Shown piece by piece: positions 8,229-19,927 of a stretch of 64,000 nucleotides of DNA. The stretch lies in assembly GCF_005877055.1 (NCBI RefSeq), contig NZ_CP039424.1, positions 682,001 to 746,000 of the forward strand. The letters run 5' to 3'. A program made the position numbers and the translations under genes. Below the pieces are notes generated by a model. It was given only the letters and a program-made list of their open reading frames with translations, searched no databases and was not told the DNA's origin. The number at the start of each line of letters is the position of its first letter. Positions within the stretch are counted from its first letter, which is position 1. The stretch is from Citricoccus sp. SGAir0253 (GTDB taxonomy: Bacteria > Actinomycetota > Actinomycetes > Actinomycetales > Micrococcaceae).

Positions 8229-8741
8229 ATGGACCTCCTGGACGAGCCCCGCGACCCGACCGGCCACATCCTGCAGGGCCCGGAGGGCCCCGCCATCCGG
8301 ATCGAGCGGAGGCTGGACCACCCCGTCGAGGACGTGTGGGCGCACCTTTCCGATCCGGCCCTGCTGGCCCGCTGGTACGGCACGTACACCGGTGACCCGG
8401 CCTCGGGCAGCGTGCGGCTGGCCATGGCCGAGGCGCCGGACCGGCCGGGGGAGTGCACCATCGAGGCGTGCGAGCGACCGCACCGGCTCGCGGTGGTGCT
8501 GCGGGACGCCCCGGGGGCGGGCTGGCGCCTGCGCGTGAGCCTGGACTCCTCCGGCGTCGGGGCGGACACCCTGCTCGTGTTCACCCAGCCGATCGCCGGC
8601 GTCGAGGACCAGGCCGCGGACGTGGGACCGGGCTGGGAGTACTACCTCGACCGCCTGGAGGCGGCCCTGGACGGCGGGGACGTGGAGGCCGTGGACTTCG
8701 CCGACTACCACCCGGCCCTGCGGGAGCACTACACGCCGTGA
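8229..8741 (+). CDS. SRPBCC/AHSA1-like domain protein
   Basis: The 170-residue protein fits the Bet v1-like helix-grip fold. It has an early strand with a basic patch (IRIERRLDHPVEDVWAHL), the Trp-Tyr pair of AHSA1 proteins (LLARWYG), and a C-terminal long helix beginning PGWEYYLDRLEAAL. Such proteins bind small hydrophobic ligands or act as stress-related co-factors. No catalytic motif is visible. ATG 8229 sits after a G-run with only a weak ribosome binding site, so the start is moderately certain. It converges with the cupin gene 18 nt downstream. Confidence 0.75.
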   Translation: MDLLDEPRDPTGHILQGPEGPAIRIERRLDHPVEDVWAHLSDPALLARWYGTYTGDPASGSVRLAMAEAPDRPGECTIEACERPHRLAVVLRDAPGAGWRLRVSLDSSGVGADTLLVFTQPIAGVEDQAADVGPGWEYYLDRLEAALDGGDVEAVDFADYHPALREHYTP

Positions 8742-8759
8742 CCGGCGTGCAGGATGCGC

Positions 8760-9119
8760 TCAGCCGTGGCTGTCCTCCTCGACGCCGGTGACGGTGGTCA
8801 GCAGGAAGACGCTGTCCTCGTGGGCGAGCACCCCGTGGCGCTCCTTGGTCAGCGCCGCGAGCTGGCCGGCGGCCAGGCGCTGGGCGTCCCCGGACGCCGC
8901 GGTGACCTCGAGGGCGCCCCGCAGGACCTGCACGGTGGCGGCCGGGGGCGCGTTGTGGTCGGCGAGGCGGGAGCCCGCCGCCAGGGCGATCAGCGTCTGC
9001 CGCAGGTGCCCGTCCCGCAGCAGCAGCTCGGCGTGCCGGCCGTGGGCGTCGGCGCGGGCGCCCTCCAGCGCGCCGTCGGCCAGGGCGGTCAGGTCGTGGG
9101 GTCCCGTCACGGTGCTCAT
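8760..9119 (-). CDS. Small cupin-like protein
   Basis: A single 119-residue domain with the cupin-like pattern of a turn after SRLADHNAPPAATVQVLRG and a second turn around LAAGQLAAL and ERHGVLAHEDSVFLL. Only part of the usual metal-binding His/Glu set is present (His residues in ADHN, RHG and AHED), so metal binding is uncertain. Single-domain cupins of this type often sense or buffer small molecules. No Shine-Dalgarno sequence is visible. TACGGT lies 6 nt before ATG 9119, so translation probably begins on a leaderless mRNA. Confidence 0.7.
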   Translation of the reverse strand: MSTVTGPHDLTALADGALEGARADAHGRHAELLLRDGHLRQTLIALAAGSRLADHNAPPAATVQVLRGALEVTAASGDAQRLAAGQLAALTKERHGVLAHEDSVFLLTTVTGVEEDSHG

Positions 9120-9125
9120 GGGACC

Positions 9126-9131
9126 ACCGTA
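9126..9131 (-). promoter_or_regulatory. -10 element TACGGT, leaderless start of the cupin gene
   Basis: TACGGT, six nucleotides, then ATG 9119 on the minus strand. There is no ribosome binding site. Confidence 0.5.
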
Positions 9132-9151
9132 GCCCGCGGCCCCCGGCGGGG

Positions 9152-10303
9152 TCAGGGGCCCTGCGCCGCGCCGGGATCGCGCGGGGCGTGCGGGGCGCCG
9201 GTGGAGACCGGCCGGTCCACGGCGTCGATCGCCCACAGCGTGCCGGCCTCGGCGATCCACGGGCTGCGCGGCACGGTCACCGGCTCGCCCGTGCGCGCGG
9301 ACTCGGCCACGGCCCGGGCGGTCGAGCGGGCGCGCGCGGCGTCCTCGTCGAGGAACTCGAGCACCCCCGTGTAGCGCGTGCGCAGCTGCAGGACGTCCCA
9401 CGCGGGCAGCCCGGCGGCCAGCTGGCGGCCGCGCAGCAGCTCGGCGTCGAAGGCCGCCCCGGCCACGAGCACGATGTAGCCGATCCACAGCAGCACCATG
9501 ACCACCACGAGGCCGTTCAGGGTGCCCAGGACCTGGTCGAACGTCCCGAACCGGTCCGCGAGCCAGCCCAGCAGCACCGTCATCCCGAACAGCACGAGCA
9601 CGGCCGCCAGCCCGCCCCAGGACAGCCAGCGGAACGGCGGCTGCACCACGTTGGGGCCCCGGTGGTAGGCCGCCGTGACGGCCACGACGATCACCGCGAG
9701 GATCACGGGCCACTTCAGCAGGTTCCACGCGGCCACGGTGGTGGTGGGCAGCCCCAGCACGTCGCCCAGCCGCTCCGAGAGGCCGCCGCCCACCAGCACG
9801 AGCAGCAGGAGCGCGATCATCGCGATCATCAGCACGAGGGTCTCCAGGAAGACCACCGTGCGGAACCACAGGAACCGCCGCCCCTCCCGGGTGTCGTGGA
9901 TGCGGTGCATCGCGCGGTGGACGGAGGCCATCACGTTCGAGGCGGCCACGATCGAGCCGACCAGGCCCAGGACCACGCCGAGCACGCCGCCGGAGGTCTC
10001 GGACAGCGCGAGCAGGGTCGCGCTGGCCACCTCGGGGTCCACCCCGGGCAGCAGCTCGTGGACCAGCTCGGCGCCGGTGCGCACCGTCTCCTCCTCCAGG
10101 CCCAGCAGGGACACGATGGAGACCACGGAGATGGCCGCCGGCACGAGGGACAGCAGCGAGAAGAACGTCATGGACGCGGCCACGTCCCACACCTGCAGGT
10201 CCACGAGCTTCATCACGGTGCGGCGGATGACGTGGAACAGCGTGACGCGCGGCCGGTCCAGGGTCCGGACCGCGGCCGGTCGGCGGGACGGCAGGCGGGG
10301 CAT
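9152..10303 (-). CDS. YihY/virulence factor BrkB family membrane protein
   Basis: A 383-residue integral membrane protein with about six transmembrane segments. The first membrane region reads DVAASMTFFSLLSLVPAAI, which matches the start of the YihY/BrkB (PF03631) family. Later helices lie around residues 150-175, 190-215, 225-250 and 260-290. The family was once thought to be RNase BN, but it is a membrane protein of unresolved transport or envelope function. The C-terminal 90 residues are hydrophilic. Its start has the leaderless pattern TACGCT-N6-ATG. Confidence 0.88.
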   Translation of the reverse strand: MPRLPSRRPAAVRTLDRPRVTLFHVIRRTVMKLVDLQVWDVAASMTFFSLLSLVPAAISVVSIVSLLGLEEETVRTGAELVHELLPGVDPEVASATLLALSETSGGVLGVVLGLVGSIVAASNVMASVHRAMHRIHDTREGRRFLWFRTVVFLETLVLMIAMIALLLLVLVGGGLSERLGDVLGLPTTTVAAWNLLKWPVILAVIVVAVTAAYHRGPNVVQPPFRWLSWGGLAAVLVLFGMTVLLGWLADRFGTFDQVLGTLNGLVVVMVLLWIGYIVLVAGAAFDAELLRGRQLAAGLPAWDVLQLRTRYTGVLEFLDEDAARARSTARAVAESARTGEPVTVPRSPWIAEAGTLWAIDAVDRPVSTGAPHAPRDPGAAQGP

Positions 10304-10309
10304 GGGACG

Positions 10310-10315
10310 AGCGTA
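10310..10315 (-). promoter_or_regulatory. -10 element TACGCT, leaderless start of the YihY gene
   Basis: TACGCT, then six nucleotides, then ATG 10303 on the minus strand, with no ribosome binding site. Confidence 0.5.
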
Positions 10316-10329
10316 GCCGCCGGTCCCGC

Positions 10330-11124
<795 letters not shown>

Positions 11125-11153
11125 GGGATCACGTCGGCTTTCTGGGGTTCTCG

Positions 11154-11978
11154 TCAGGCCTTGGCACCGCGGGCGCTGCGCGACTCGAAGCGGCGGGCCA
11201 GCAGGGACAGCGGCACGGTGATGATGAGGTACATCAGCCCCGCCACCAGCACGGGCGTCAGCCCGGCGCCGAGGGCGGTGATCCCGTCCCGGCCGAACTT
11301 GGTCAGCTCGTACTCGTGCGCGGCCAGCCCCAGGACGTAGACGAGGGAGGAGTCCTTCGTCAGCAGGATGACCTCGTTGGTCAGCGGCGGCAGCACGAGC
11401 CGGAAGGCCTGGGGGATGACGATCGTGACCATCGCGCGCCAGCCGGGCATGCCCAGCGAGCGGGCCGCCTCGTACTGGCCCTTGGGCACCGCCTGCAGCC
11501 CGGCGCGCAGCGTCTCGGAGATGTACGCGGCGGAGACCAGTCCGAGGGAGGCCATGACGACCACGGGGATCGGCCACTGCACCCCGAAGGCGAACGGCAC
11601 GCCGTAGCCGAAGGCCAGGAACACCAGCAGGGCGGGCACGCCGCGGAAGAACTCGGTGTACACGGTGGCGAGCCAGCGGTACGGCGGGAAGGCGGACATC
11701 CGCATGAGGGCCAGCAGCATGCCGCCCACCAGGCCGACCGCGAACGAGGTCACCGTGTAGAGCAGGGTGTTGCCGAAGCCCACGAGGATGATGTCCGGGA
11801 ACATCGGGGCCACGGCGCCGAAGTTGAACACCGACTCGCCCATGGTCTTCCAGTCGACGGCGACCAGCACGGCGACGATGACCGCCACGAACACGGCGGC
11901 CTGGATGCCCAGGGAGATCCGGCGCCGGCGCCGGGCGCCGCCACGGCGGGGGGTCACGTCCAGGGTCTTCTCGCTCAC
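11154..11978 (-). CDS. Polar amino-acid ABC importer, permease subunit
   Basis: A 274-residue HEQRo/His-type permease. After an Arg-rich cytoplasmic N-terminus it has about five to six membrane helices. The coupling-helix region reads [23 protein letters not shown], the EAA loop that contacts the ATPase. The GTG start at 11978 overlaps the binding-protein stop by 4 nt (GTGA), so translation is coupled. It is a cytoplasmic-membrane component; the substrate is probably a polar amino acid such as Glu, Gln or Cys. Confidence 0.92.
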   Translation of the reverse strand: MSEKTLDVTPRRGGARRRRRISLGIQAAVFVAVIVAVLVAVDWKTMGESVFNFGAVAPMFPDIILVGFGNTLLYTVTSFAVGLVGGMLLALMRMSAFPPYRWLATVYTEFFRGVPALLVFLAFGYGVPFAFGVQWPIPVVVMASLGLVSAAYISETLRAGLQAVPKGQYEAARSLGMPGWRAMVTIVIPQAFRLVLPPLTNEVILLTKDSSLVYVLGLAAHEYELTKFGRDGITALGAGLTPVLVAGLMYLIITVPLSLLARRFESRSARGAKA

Positions 11979-12796
11979 CGCACGGCCTCCTCGCCGAACC
12001 AGCGGACCCGGGACTCGTCCAGGGAGCCGTCCTTCTCCATGTCGAGCAGCGTCTGGTTGACGGCGCTCAGCAGCAGGGCGTTGTCCGGCGAGACGCCGAT
12101 GCCCAGCTGCTCCCCCGTGGCGAAGGTCTCCACCACGGTGTACTCGGGGTCGTCCTTGAGCTGGTACAGCAGCACGGAGCCGTTGCCGAGCACCGCGTCC
12201 GCGCCGCCCGAGCGCAGGCCCTCGACCTGCATGCCGCCGTCCTCGTACTGGACGATGTCCAGGCCCTTCTCCTCGGCGAAGAACTGGCCCGTGGTGTCCT
12301 GCTGGACGCCGACGCGCTTGCCCTTCGCCGACTCCAGGTCCGTGATGCCCGAGTCCTTCGGGGCCACCAGCACGAGGTCGTCGTCCAGGTAGGGGACGGA
12401 GAACGCCATGGTCTGGCGCCGCTCGTCCGTGATGGTGATCGAGGAGACGTTCAGGTCGCAGCCGGTCAGGGACGCCCCGGACTGGATGCCCTCGAACGAG
12501 GAGTCCACGACGTTCAGGTCCGCGCCGAGGTCGTCGGCGATCCGCTGGACGATGTCGATGTCGTAGCCGACGACCTTCCCGTCCTGCTGGAACTCGAAGG
12601 GCGGGTAGGGGATGTCCGAGCACACGGAGAGCTGGCCCTCGGCCAGCAGCGGCACTGACCGGTCGGGGTCGGTCGTGCCGCCGGCGCCCGCTCCACCCCC
12701 GCCGCCGGGGCCGAGCACCGCGCACCCGGACAGGACCAGGGTGCCGGCGCAGAGGACGGTCGCGGCGAGGCGCGGCCGGACGCGTGAGGATGACAT
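11975..12796 (-). CDS. Polar amino-acid ABC importer, solute-binding lipoprotein
   Basis: A 273-residue binding protein with a lipoprotein signal: a basic start, a hydrophobic stretch and the lipobox LSGC (Cys25). A Gly-rich linker follows, then the SBP_bac_3 fold with the signature YPPFEF and [13 protein letters not shown]. It would be exported, lipid-anchored outside the membrane, and deliver a polar amino acid to the permease. A GGAAGG site precedes ATG 12796. The overlap with the permease shows it is the first gene of the operon. Ligand identity cannot be read from the sequence. Confidence 0.92.
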   Translation of the reverse strand: MSSSRVRPRLAATVLCAGTLVLSGCAVLGPGGGGGAGAGGTTDPDRSVPLLAEGQLSVCSDIPYPPFEFQQDGKVVGYDIDIVQRIADDLGADLNVVDSSFEGIQSGASLTGCDLNVSSITITDERRQTMAFSVPYLDDDLVLVAPKDSGITDLESAKGKRVGVQQDTTGQFFAEEKGLDIVQYEDGGMQVEGLRSGGADAVLGNGSVLLYQLKDDPEYTVVETFATGEQLGIGVSPDNALLLSAVNQTLLDMEKDGSLDESRVRWFGEEAVR

Positions 12797-12884
12797 GGTC
12801 TGCCTTCCGGTGGGACGGGCATGGTGGACTGGCCGGTCGGGCCGGCCCGCGGGCGTGGTCCCTGTGGGGCGCTCCAAGGCAGTC

Positions 12885-12890
12885 ATGATA
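12885..12890 (-). promoter_or_regulatory. -10 element TATCAT for the amino-acid importer operon
   Basis: TATCAT on the minus strand would start transcription near 12878. The resulting leader of about 80 nt carries the GGAAGG site before ATG 12796. No -35 consensus is evident. Confidence 0.35.
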
Positions 12891-13058
12891 GTGCCCGGCG
12901 TGGGAGGACGTCGACGACGGGGCCGGGACACACCGGCCCGGGCGCGTCCTGCGCCTCCTGACAGGGGCGCGCGGCGGCGGGCACACTGGCCGGGTGGGGG
13001 CGCGGGCCGCGGGGAACGCCGGGGGAACGCCGGGGGGAATACGGGGTGCCGATCGCAG

Positions 13059-13079
13059 GTTGAGTGGAGTAGGCTCAAC
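13059..13079 (+). promoter_or_regulatory. HAIR operator (HspR binding site) upstream of clpB
   Basis: GTTGAGT, a 7-nt spacer, then GCTCAAC. This matches the known HspR-associated inverted repeat CTTGAGT-N7-ACTCAAG in the core and in the exact spacer length. The left arm TTGAGT can double as a -35 element, which would let HspR occlude the promoter. A second, overlapping dyad (GCTCAA, CT, TTGAGC) covers 13073-13086. It lies 58 nt before the clpB start. HspR itself is not in the window. Confidence 0.8.
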
Positions 13080-13136
13080 TTTGAGCACGGACCCAATGCC
13101 GATGTCCCCGACACCGCGGGACGGGAGGAGTACGCC

Positions 13137-15749
<2,613 letters not shown>

Positions 15750-15763
15750 GCGCCCCGGCGCCC

Positions 15764-16405
15764 TCAGGCGTCGTCGTGGTCCGACCAGTCCTGGAACGCG
15801 GGCTCCTCCACGAGGGACCCGGTGAGGACGCCGTCGTGGGCCACGGCGACGCAGTCCACGCGGCGGTCCCCGGCGGCCCAGGTTCCCTCGGTGGGGTGGG
15901 AGACCTCCACGGTCACCTGGGCGTCCGGGATCCCCGCCAGCGCGATCGCCCCGCAGAACTCCTCGGCGGCCGCCCGCATCCCCTCGCCCGGGAACGCGCG
16001 GTCCGTGGGCCAGAGCTTGCGTCCCACCAGCTGCGCCTCGTGCTCGCGGCTGCACTCCACCACCGTGGCCGGCGCCTGGACGCCCTCGAGGTCCGTCAGG
16101 CAGTCCCCGGGGCGCACCTGCGCCGGCGGCACCGCGCGGGCCACGATGCCGTCCAGGCCCGGGTCCGGGTCGCGGGACACGGTCGGCTGGGGCGTGCCGG
16201 GGTCCCCGGCGGGCGGGGCCGGCGGGGCCAGCAGGGGCCACAGCAGCACCACGAGGACCGCGAGCACCGCGAGGGCGCCGAGGGGTAGCCACCAGGCGGG
16301 GCGGCGTCGGGGGGCGGGGTCCTCGCCGACCGGGCGCGGAGGGAGGTAGGGGACGGGGCCGGCGTCGCCCCCGGGGCCCTCCGGGCGGTCGTGCTGCGGG
16401 TCCAT
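15764..16405 (-). CDS. Septum formation family protein (single-pass membrane)
   Basis: A 213-residue protein with a Pro-rich cytoplasmic tail (1-35), one transmembrane helix (about 37-58), a Pro/Thr-rich linker, and an extracellular domain with the GDCLTDL...VVECSREHEAQLVG pattern. That pattern of paired cysteines and CxxxHEAQ is typical of the actinobacterial Septum_form (PF13845) domain. The role is not defined beyond a suggested link to septation. A GGAAGGA site precedes ATG 16405. It converges on clpB, with the stops 14 nt apart. Confidence 0.8.
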   Translation of the reverse strand: MDPQHDRPEGPGGDAGPVPYLPPRPVGEDPAPRRRPAWWLPLGALAVLAVLVVLLWPLLAPPAPPAGDPGTPQPTVSRDPDPGLDGIVARAVPPAQVRPGDCLTDLEGVQAPATVVECSREHEAQLVGRKLWPTDRAFPGEGMRAAAEEFCGAIALAGIPDAQVTVEVSHPTEGTWAAGDRRVDCVAVAHDGVLTGSLVEEPAFQDWSDHDDA

Positions 16406-16483
16406 GGGGGTCCTTCCGGGTGGCGGTCGTCGGTGGCGGCCGCGTGCGGCCGGGACCGGCGCCACGGCGTGCTGAAACATGTT

Positions 16484-16489
16484 AACCTA
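16484..16489 (-). promoter_or_regulatory. Possible -10 element TAGGTT for the septum-formation gene
   Basis: TAGGTT on the minus strand lies in an unusually A/T-rich patch (about 16475-16520) between two divergent genes. It would give a leader of roughly 70 nt. Overlapping palindromes AACATGTT (16476-16483) and GTTAAC are next to it. Confidence 0.3.
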
Positions 16490-16515
16490 GTGAGCACGAA
16501 CCATCATGATCAGTG

Positions 16516-16521
16516 CATACT
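16516..16521 (+). promoter_or_regulatory. Possible -10 element CATACT for the DUF3073 gene
   Basis: CATACT is a near match to TANNNT and lies 62 nt before ATG 16583, in the A/T-rich patch shared with the divergent septum-formation gene. Confidence 0.3.
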
Positions 16522-16582
16522 CCGGTCCAGCCCTGCCTAGAAGCTGACCACCCGGAGACGGAGAACAAAGGGGGTCACGCTC

Positions 16583-16801
16583 ATGGGGCGCGGCCGTCAA
16601 AAGGCGAAAGCAACCAAGCAGGCCCGGGACATGAAGTACTTCTCCCCGGCCACTGACCTGTCGGCGCTCGAACGCGAGCTCGCCGGCAACAGCGGTTCCC
16701 GCCATGACGATGACCAGTACATCGACTATGCGGACAAGTACGCGGACTTCGGAGGCGAAGCCGACGGCGATGAGGACGACGGTCCCCGCTACGCGGGTTG
16801 A
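16583..16801 (+). CDS. DUF3073 domain protein
   Basis: A 72-residue, highly charged protein with the DUF3073 signature: a start MGRGRQKAKATKQAR, then KYFSPATDLSALERELAG, then an acidic Asp/Tyr-rich tail. The family is confined to actinobacteria and has no known biochemical role. The basic head and acidic tail suggest nucleic-acid or ribosome association, which is inference. GGAGACGGAG precedes the ATG. The Sir2 gene starts 8 nt after its stop codon and may be co-transcribed. Confidence 0.9.
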   Translation: MGRGRQKAKATKQARDMKYFSPATDLSALERELAGNSGSRHDDDQYIDYADKYADFGGEADGDEDDGPRYAG

Positions 16802-16809
16802 GCGTCGCC

Positions 16810-17802
16810 ATGTCCCCCGCGTCTCCCCAGGATCCTGACGGGGTCCCCGGCGTGGGCGCCGGGCTCCCGGGTTCCCCCCTGCGCACCGGTCATCCCGCGG
16901 CGGACGGCCACCGTGCCGCGCTGCGCTCGATCGCGCGCCTGGTGGAGGACTCGGCCCCGCCCCAGGACCCCGGGGTGGCGCGGGCGGGCATCCTCTCCCT
17001 GCTCCGGGACCACCGGCCCCTCGTCATCACCGGCGCCGGTGTCTCCACGGACTCCGGCATCCCGGACTACCGCGGGCCCGGCGGGTCGCTGCGGCGGCAC
17101 CGGCCGATGACCTACCAGGAGTTCCGGCACGACCCCGGCGCCCGGCACCGCTACTGGGCCCGCTCCTTCGTGGGCTGGCGGCAGATGGACGCCGCCGTGC
17201 CCAACGCCGCCCACCACGTCCTGGCCGGGTGGCAGCGCGCGGGCCTCCTCGCCGGCCTCGTCACCCAGAACGTGGACGGGCTCCACGCCGCCGCCGGGAC
17301 CCCGCGGGTCATCGCCCTGCACGGGGACCTGGACCGGGTCATCTGCCTGCACTGCGGTGCCGTGGAGGACCGGCGCTCCTTCGACGCCCGGCTGGTCGCG
17401 GCCAACCCCGGCTACCTCGAGGCCGTCCGCGTGGACCCCTCGCTCGTGAACCCGGACGGGGACGTGACCCTGGACCAGGAGTGGGTGGACCGGTTCCGGA
17501 TGGCCCCGTGCCGGGCGTGCGGGTCCCTCGAGCTCAAGCCGGACGTGGTCTACTTCGGCGAGAACGTGCCCGCCGCGCGCAAGGCCGCCGCGCGCGAGGC
17601 CTTCGAGCGGGCCGGCGCGGTGCTCGCGATCGGGACCTCACTGGCCGTGATGAGCGGTTTCCGCTTCGTGCTCGACGCCGTGCGCGCCGGCAAGCCCGTG
17701 GCCGTGCTCAACGGCGGCCCCACGCGGGCGGACTCCCGGGCCGACTACCGGTGGCGCACCCGCGTGGCCCCGGCCCTGGACTGGCTCGACGCCCGGCGCT
17801 GA
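16810..17802 (+). CDS. Sir2-family NAD-dependent protein deacylase
   Basis: A 330-residue sirtuin if ATG 16810 is used; an in-frame TTG at 16798 overlaps the DUF3073 stop. Motifs in order are GAGVSTDSGIPDYRG (NAD-binding), TQNVDGLH, the catalytic His in ALHGDL, a zinc site made of CLHCG and CRACG cysteine pairs, and the late Gly-Thr-Ser-Leu of the NAD pocket. It removes acyl groups from lysines using NAD. In bacteria a main target is acetyl-CoA synthetase, and an acsA gene lies at 41732-43765. About 55 extra N-terminal residues precede the core. Confidence 0.93.
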   Translation: MSPASPQDPDGVPGVGAGLPGSPLRTGHPAADGHRAALRSIARLVEDSAPPQDPGVARAGILSLLRDHRPLVITGAGVSTDSGIPDYRGPGGSLRRHRPMTYQEFRHDPGARHRYWARSFVGWRQMDAAVPNAAHHVLAGWQRAGLLAGLVTQNVDGLHAAAGTPRVIALHGDLDRVICLHCGAVEDRRSFDARLVAANPGYLEAVRVDPSLVNPDGDVTLDQEWVDRFRMAPCRACGSLELKPDVVYFGENVPAARKAAAREAFERAGAVLAIGTSLAVMSGFRFVLDAVRAGKPVAVLNGGPTRADSRADYRWRTRVAPALDWLDARR

Positions 17803-17812
17803 GCGCGCCGCC

Positions 17813-17905
17813 CCCACCCCTCGGCAACTGGCGGTCGATTCCGCCCCGGAACGGCGTGCCGAGGGGCCCGATCCGGGGCGGAATCGACCGCCAGATGAGG
17901 GTGGG
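17813..17905 (+). repeat. Structured palindromic repeat, copy 1 (GGCAA-bulge hairpin)
   Basis: A perfect 23-bp inverted repeat (17828-17850 with 17872-17894) encloses a 21-nt loop. Outside it an outer stem pairs CCCACCCCTC (17813-17822) with GAGGGTGGG (17897-17905), leaving GGCAA unpaired on the left side. The arm core is GGTCGATTCCGCCCCGG. A second copy with the same arm length, loop length and GGCAA bulge is at 19825-19908. The two copies differ by compensating base changes. It lies 10 nt after the Sir2 stop. It may act as a terminator, a REP-like element or a mobile palindrome. Confidence 0.85.
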
Positions 17906-17977
17906 AGGTGCCGGGTACGGGCGGGCCGGCCCCGGGGGCGCTGGCGCCGGGGCCCCGGCTGCGGGAGAGTGGCCGTC

Positions 17978-19817
17978 ATGGCCCTCACCCCCGCCCCCGG
18001 CTTCACGACGCGCCCCACCCTGCGGGGCTCCTTCGGGATGGCGGCCTCCACGCACTGGCTGGCCACCGCCACCGCGCAGTCGGTCCTCGAGCGCGGGGGC
18101 AACGCCTTCGACGCCGCCACGGCCGCCGCCTTCGTGCTGCACGTGGTCGAGCCGCACCTCAACGGCCCCGGGGGCGACCTCGTGGGCCTCTTCGCCACGG
18201 CCGGGGAGCCCGGACGCCCGGTGGTGCTGATGGGCCAGGGCCCGGCCCCCGCCGGCGCCTCGCCGGCGCGCTTCCGCGCCGAGGGCCTCGAGCTGGTGCC
18301 GGGCTCCGGGGCGCTGGCGGCCGCGGTCCCGGGGGCGGTGGACGCCTGGCTGGTCCTGCTGCGGGACCACGGCACGTGGGAGCTGGAGGCGGTCCTCGCG
18401 TACGCGGTCCACTACGCGCGCCACGGCCACGAGGCGGGGGAGCGGGTCGCCGCGACCATCGCCACCGTGCGGGACCTCTTCGCCGTGCACTGGCCCACCT
18501 CGGCCGCCCTGTGGATGCCGCACGGGCGGCCGCCGCGGCCGGGGGAGCGGATCGTCAACACCGCCTACGCCGCGGTGCTGGACCGGCTCGTCGCGCAGGG
18601 CCGGGGCCGCCCGGGCCGGTCGGCGCGCATCGAGGCGGCCCGCGCCGCGTGGCGCACCGGCTTCGTGGCGGAGGCCGTCGTGGCGTTCGCCGCCCGGCCG
18701 CACCACCACGCCACCGGGCACTCCACCGGTGACGCCGCGGGCCGCTCCGCCGGTCACCTCCCGGGCAGCGTCCACGCCGGGGTGATCTCCCGGGAGGACC
18801 TCGCCGGCTTCGAGGCGGGCTACGAGCCGGCGGTGACGGTGGAGTTCCGCGGCCACACGATCGCCAAGTCCGGACCGTGGGGCCAGGGGCCGGTCCTGCT
18901 GCAGGCACTGCGCCTCCTGGACGGGCTCGACGACGACCGGCTCGACCCCTCGACCGGCCGGGGCGCCCACGCCGTCCTCGAGGCCGAGAAGCTCGCGCTG
19001 GCCGACCGCGAGGCCTACTACGGCGACGGCGACGTCCCGCTGGCCACGCTGCTGTCCGCGCCGTACGCCGAGCGCCGCCGCGCCCTGCTCGGCGAGGTGG
19101 CCTCGCGCGAGTTCCGCCCCGGCCGGATCGACGGCGTCCCGGCCTTCGTCCCGCCCCTGCGCCGCGCGGGGGACGTCCCGGCGGGCCCCGGCGGGACCGG
19201 CGAGCCCACGGTCTCGCCCGGGGGCCGCACGCGCGGGGACACGTGCCACCTCGACGTCGTGGACCGCTGGGGGAACATGATCGCGGTGACGCCCTCCGGG
19301 GGATGGCTGCAGTCCTCCCCGGCGATCCCCGGGCTCGGGTTCTGCCTCGGCACGCGCCTGCAGATGACCTGGCTCGAGCCGGGCTCGCCCTCGACGCTGG
19401 TCCCCGGGGCGCGCCCGCGCACCACGCTCTCGCCGACCCTCGTCCTGCGCGGGGCCATCCGGTCGCGGCCCTGGGCTCGCCCGGCGGTGACCAGCAGGAC
19501 CAGTGGCAGCTGCCCTACCTGCTGCGCACGATCGTCGGCGGGTACGAGCCGCAGCAGGCGGTCGACGCGCCCACCTTCCACACGACCTCGGTCCCGGAGT
19601 CGTTCTGGCCACGCACGTGGACGCCCGGCGGGGCCGTGGCCGAGTCGCGGCTCGGGGACGAGGTCCTCGACGAGTTGGAGCGGCGCGGGCACCGGCTGAC
19701 CCGGACCGGGCCGTGGTCGCTGGGCCGGCTGTGCGTGGTGACGCGGGATCCGCGCACCGGCGCCCTCGGGGCCGCCGCCACCCCCGCGGTGGCCAGGGCT
19801 ACGCCGCCGGGCGCTGA
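17978..19817 (+). pseudogene. Gamma-glutamyltransferase family gene with two frameshifts
   Basis: The frame from ATG 17978 (GGGAGAG site) encodes a gamma-glutamyltranspeptidase-like Ntn-hydrolase. It has the N-terminal MAASTHWLATATAQSVLERGGNAFDAA pattern and the processing/catalytic threonine in GDTCHLDVVD (Thr422). At the G-run 19451-19454 the reading frame breaks, and the correct continuation (GHPVAALGSPGGDQQDQWQ) is in the -1-base frame. It breaks again at the C-run 19781-19785, after which the family-typical ending NPRGGQGYAAGR-like is restored with a TGA at 19815-19817. One missing G and one missing C would give a normal protein of about 613 residues. Both breaks are homopolymer contractions, so sequencing error or recent inactivation are both possible. 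Confidence 0.85.
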
Positions 19818-19824
19818 GCCGGCC

Positions 19825-19908
19825 CCCCATGGCAACGGGCGGTCGATTCCGCCCCGGAACGGCGCCCCGGGGGGACGGATCCGGGGCGGAATCGACCGCC
19901 CGATGGGG
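19825..19908 (+). repeat. Structured palindromic repeat, copy 2 (GGCAA-bulge hairpin)
   Basis: The perfect 23-bp inverted repeat is 19836-19858 with 19880-19902, with a 21-nt loop beginning ACGGCG as in copy 1. The outer stem CCCCAT (19825-19830) pairs with ATGGGG (19903-19908), again leaving GGCAA unpaired on the left. It lies between the convergent stops of the gamma-glutamyltransferase gene and purM, where it could serve as a bidirectional terminator. Confidence 0.85.
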
Positions 19909-19927
19909 AAGGGAGGGGAGGGGTGTG

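Larger units (their letters stand above)
12797..13136. other. 340-bp divergent intergenic region between the ABC importer and clpB
   Basis: This region carries the promoters of two divergent units. On the minus strand there is a TANNNT hexamer (12885-12890) for the importer operon. On the plus strand there is a HAIR-type inverted repeat (13059-13079) for clpB. No credible short reading frame with its own ribosome binding site is seen between them. Confidence 0.6.

Noticed and set aside
16476-16489. AACATGTT/GTTAAC palindromes upstream of DUF3073 as an operator
   Set aside because: They are short and sit in the only A/T-rich patch of the area, which is likely just the divergent promoters.
17813-19908. 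Insertion-sequence ends around the gamma-glutamyltransferase gene
   Set aside because: The two repeats are in the same orientation, each is a self-contained hairpin, and there is no transposase or target duplication, so this is not a standard IS.
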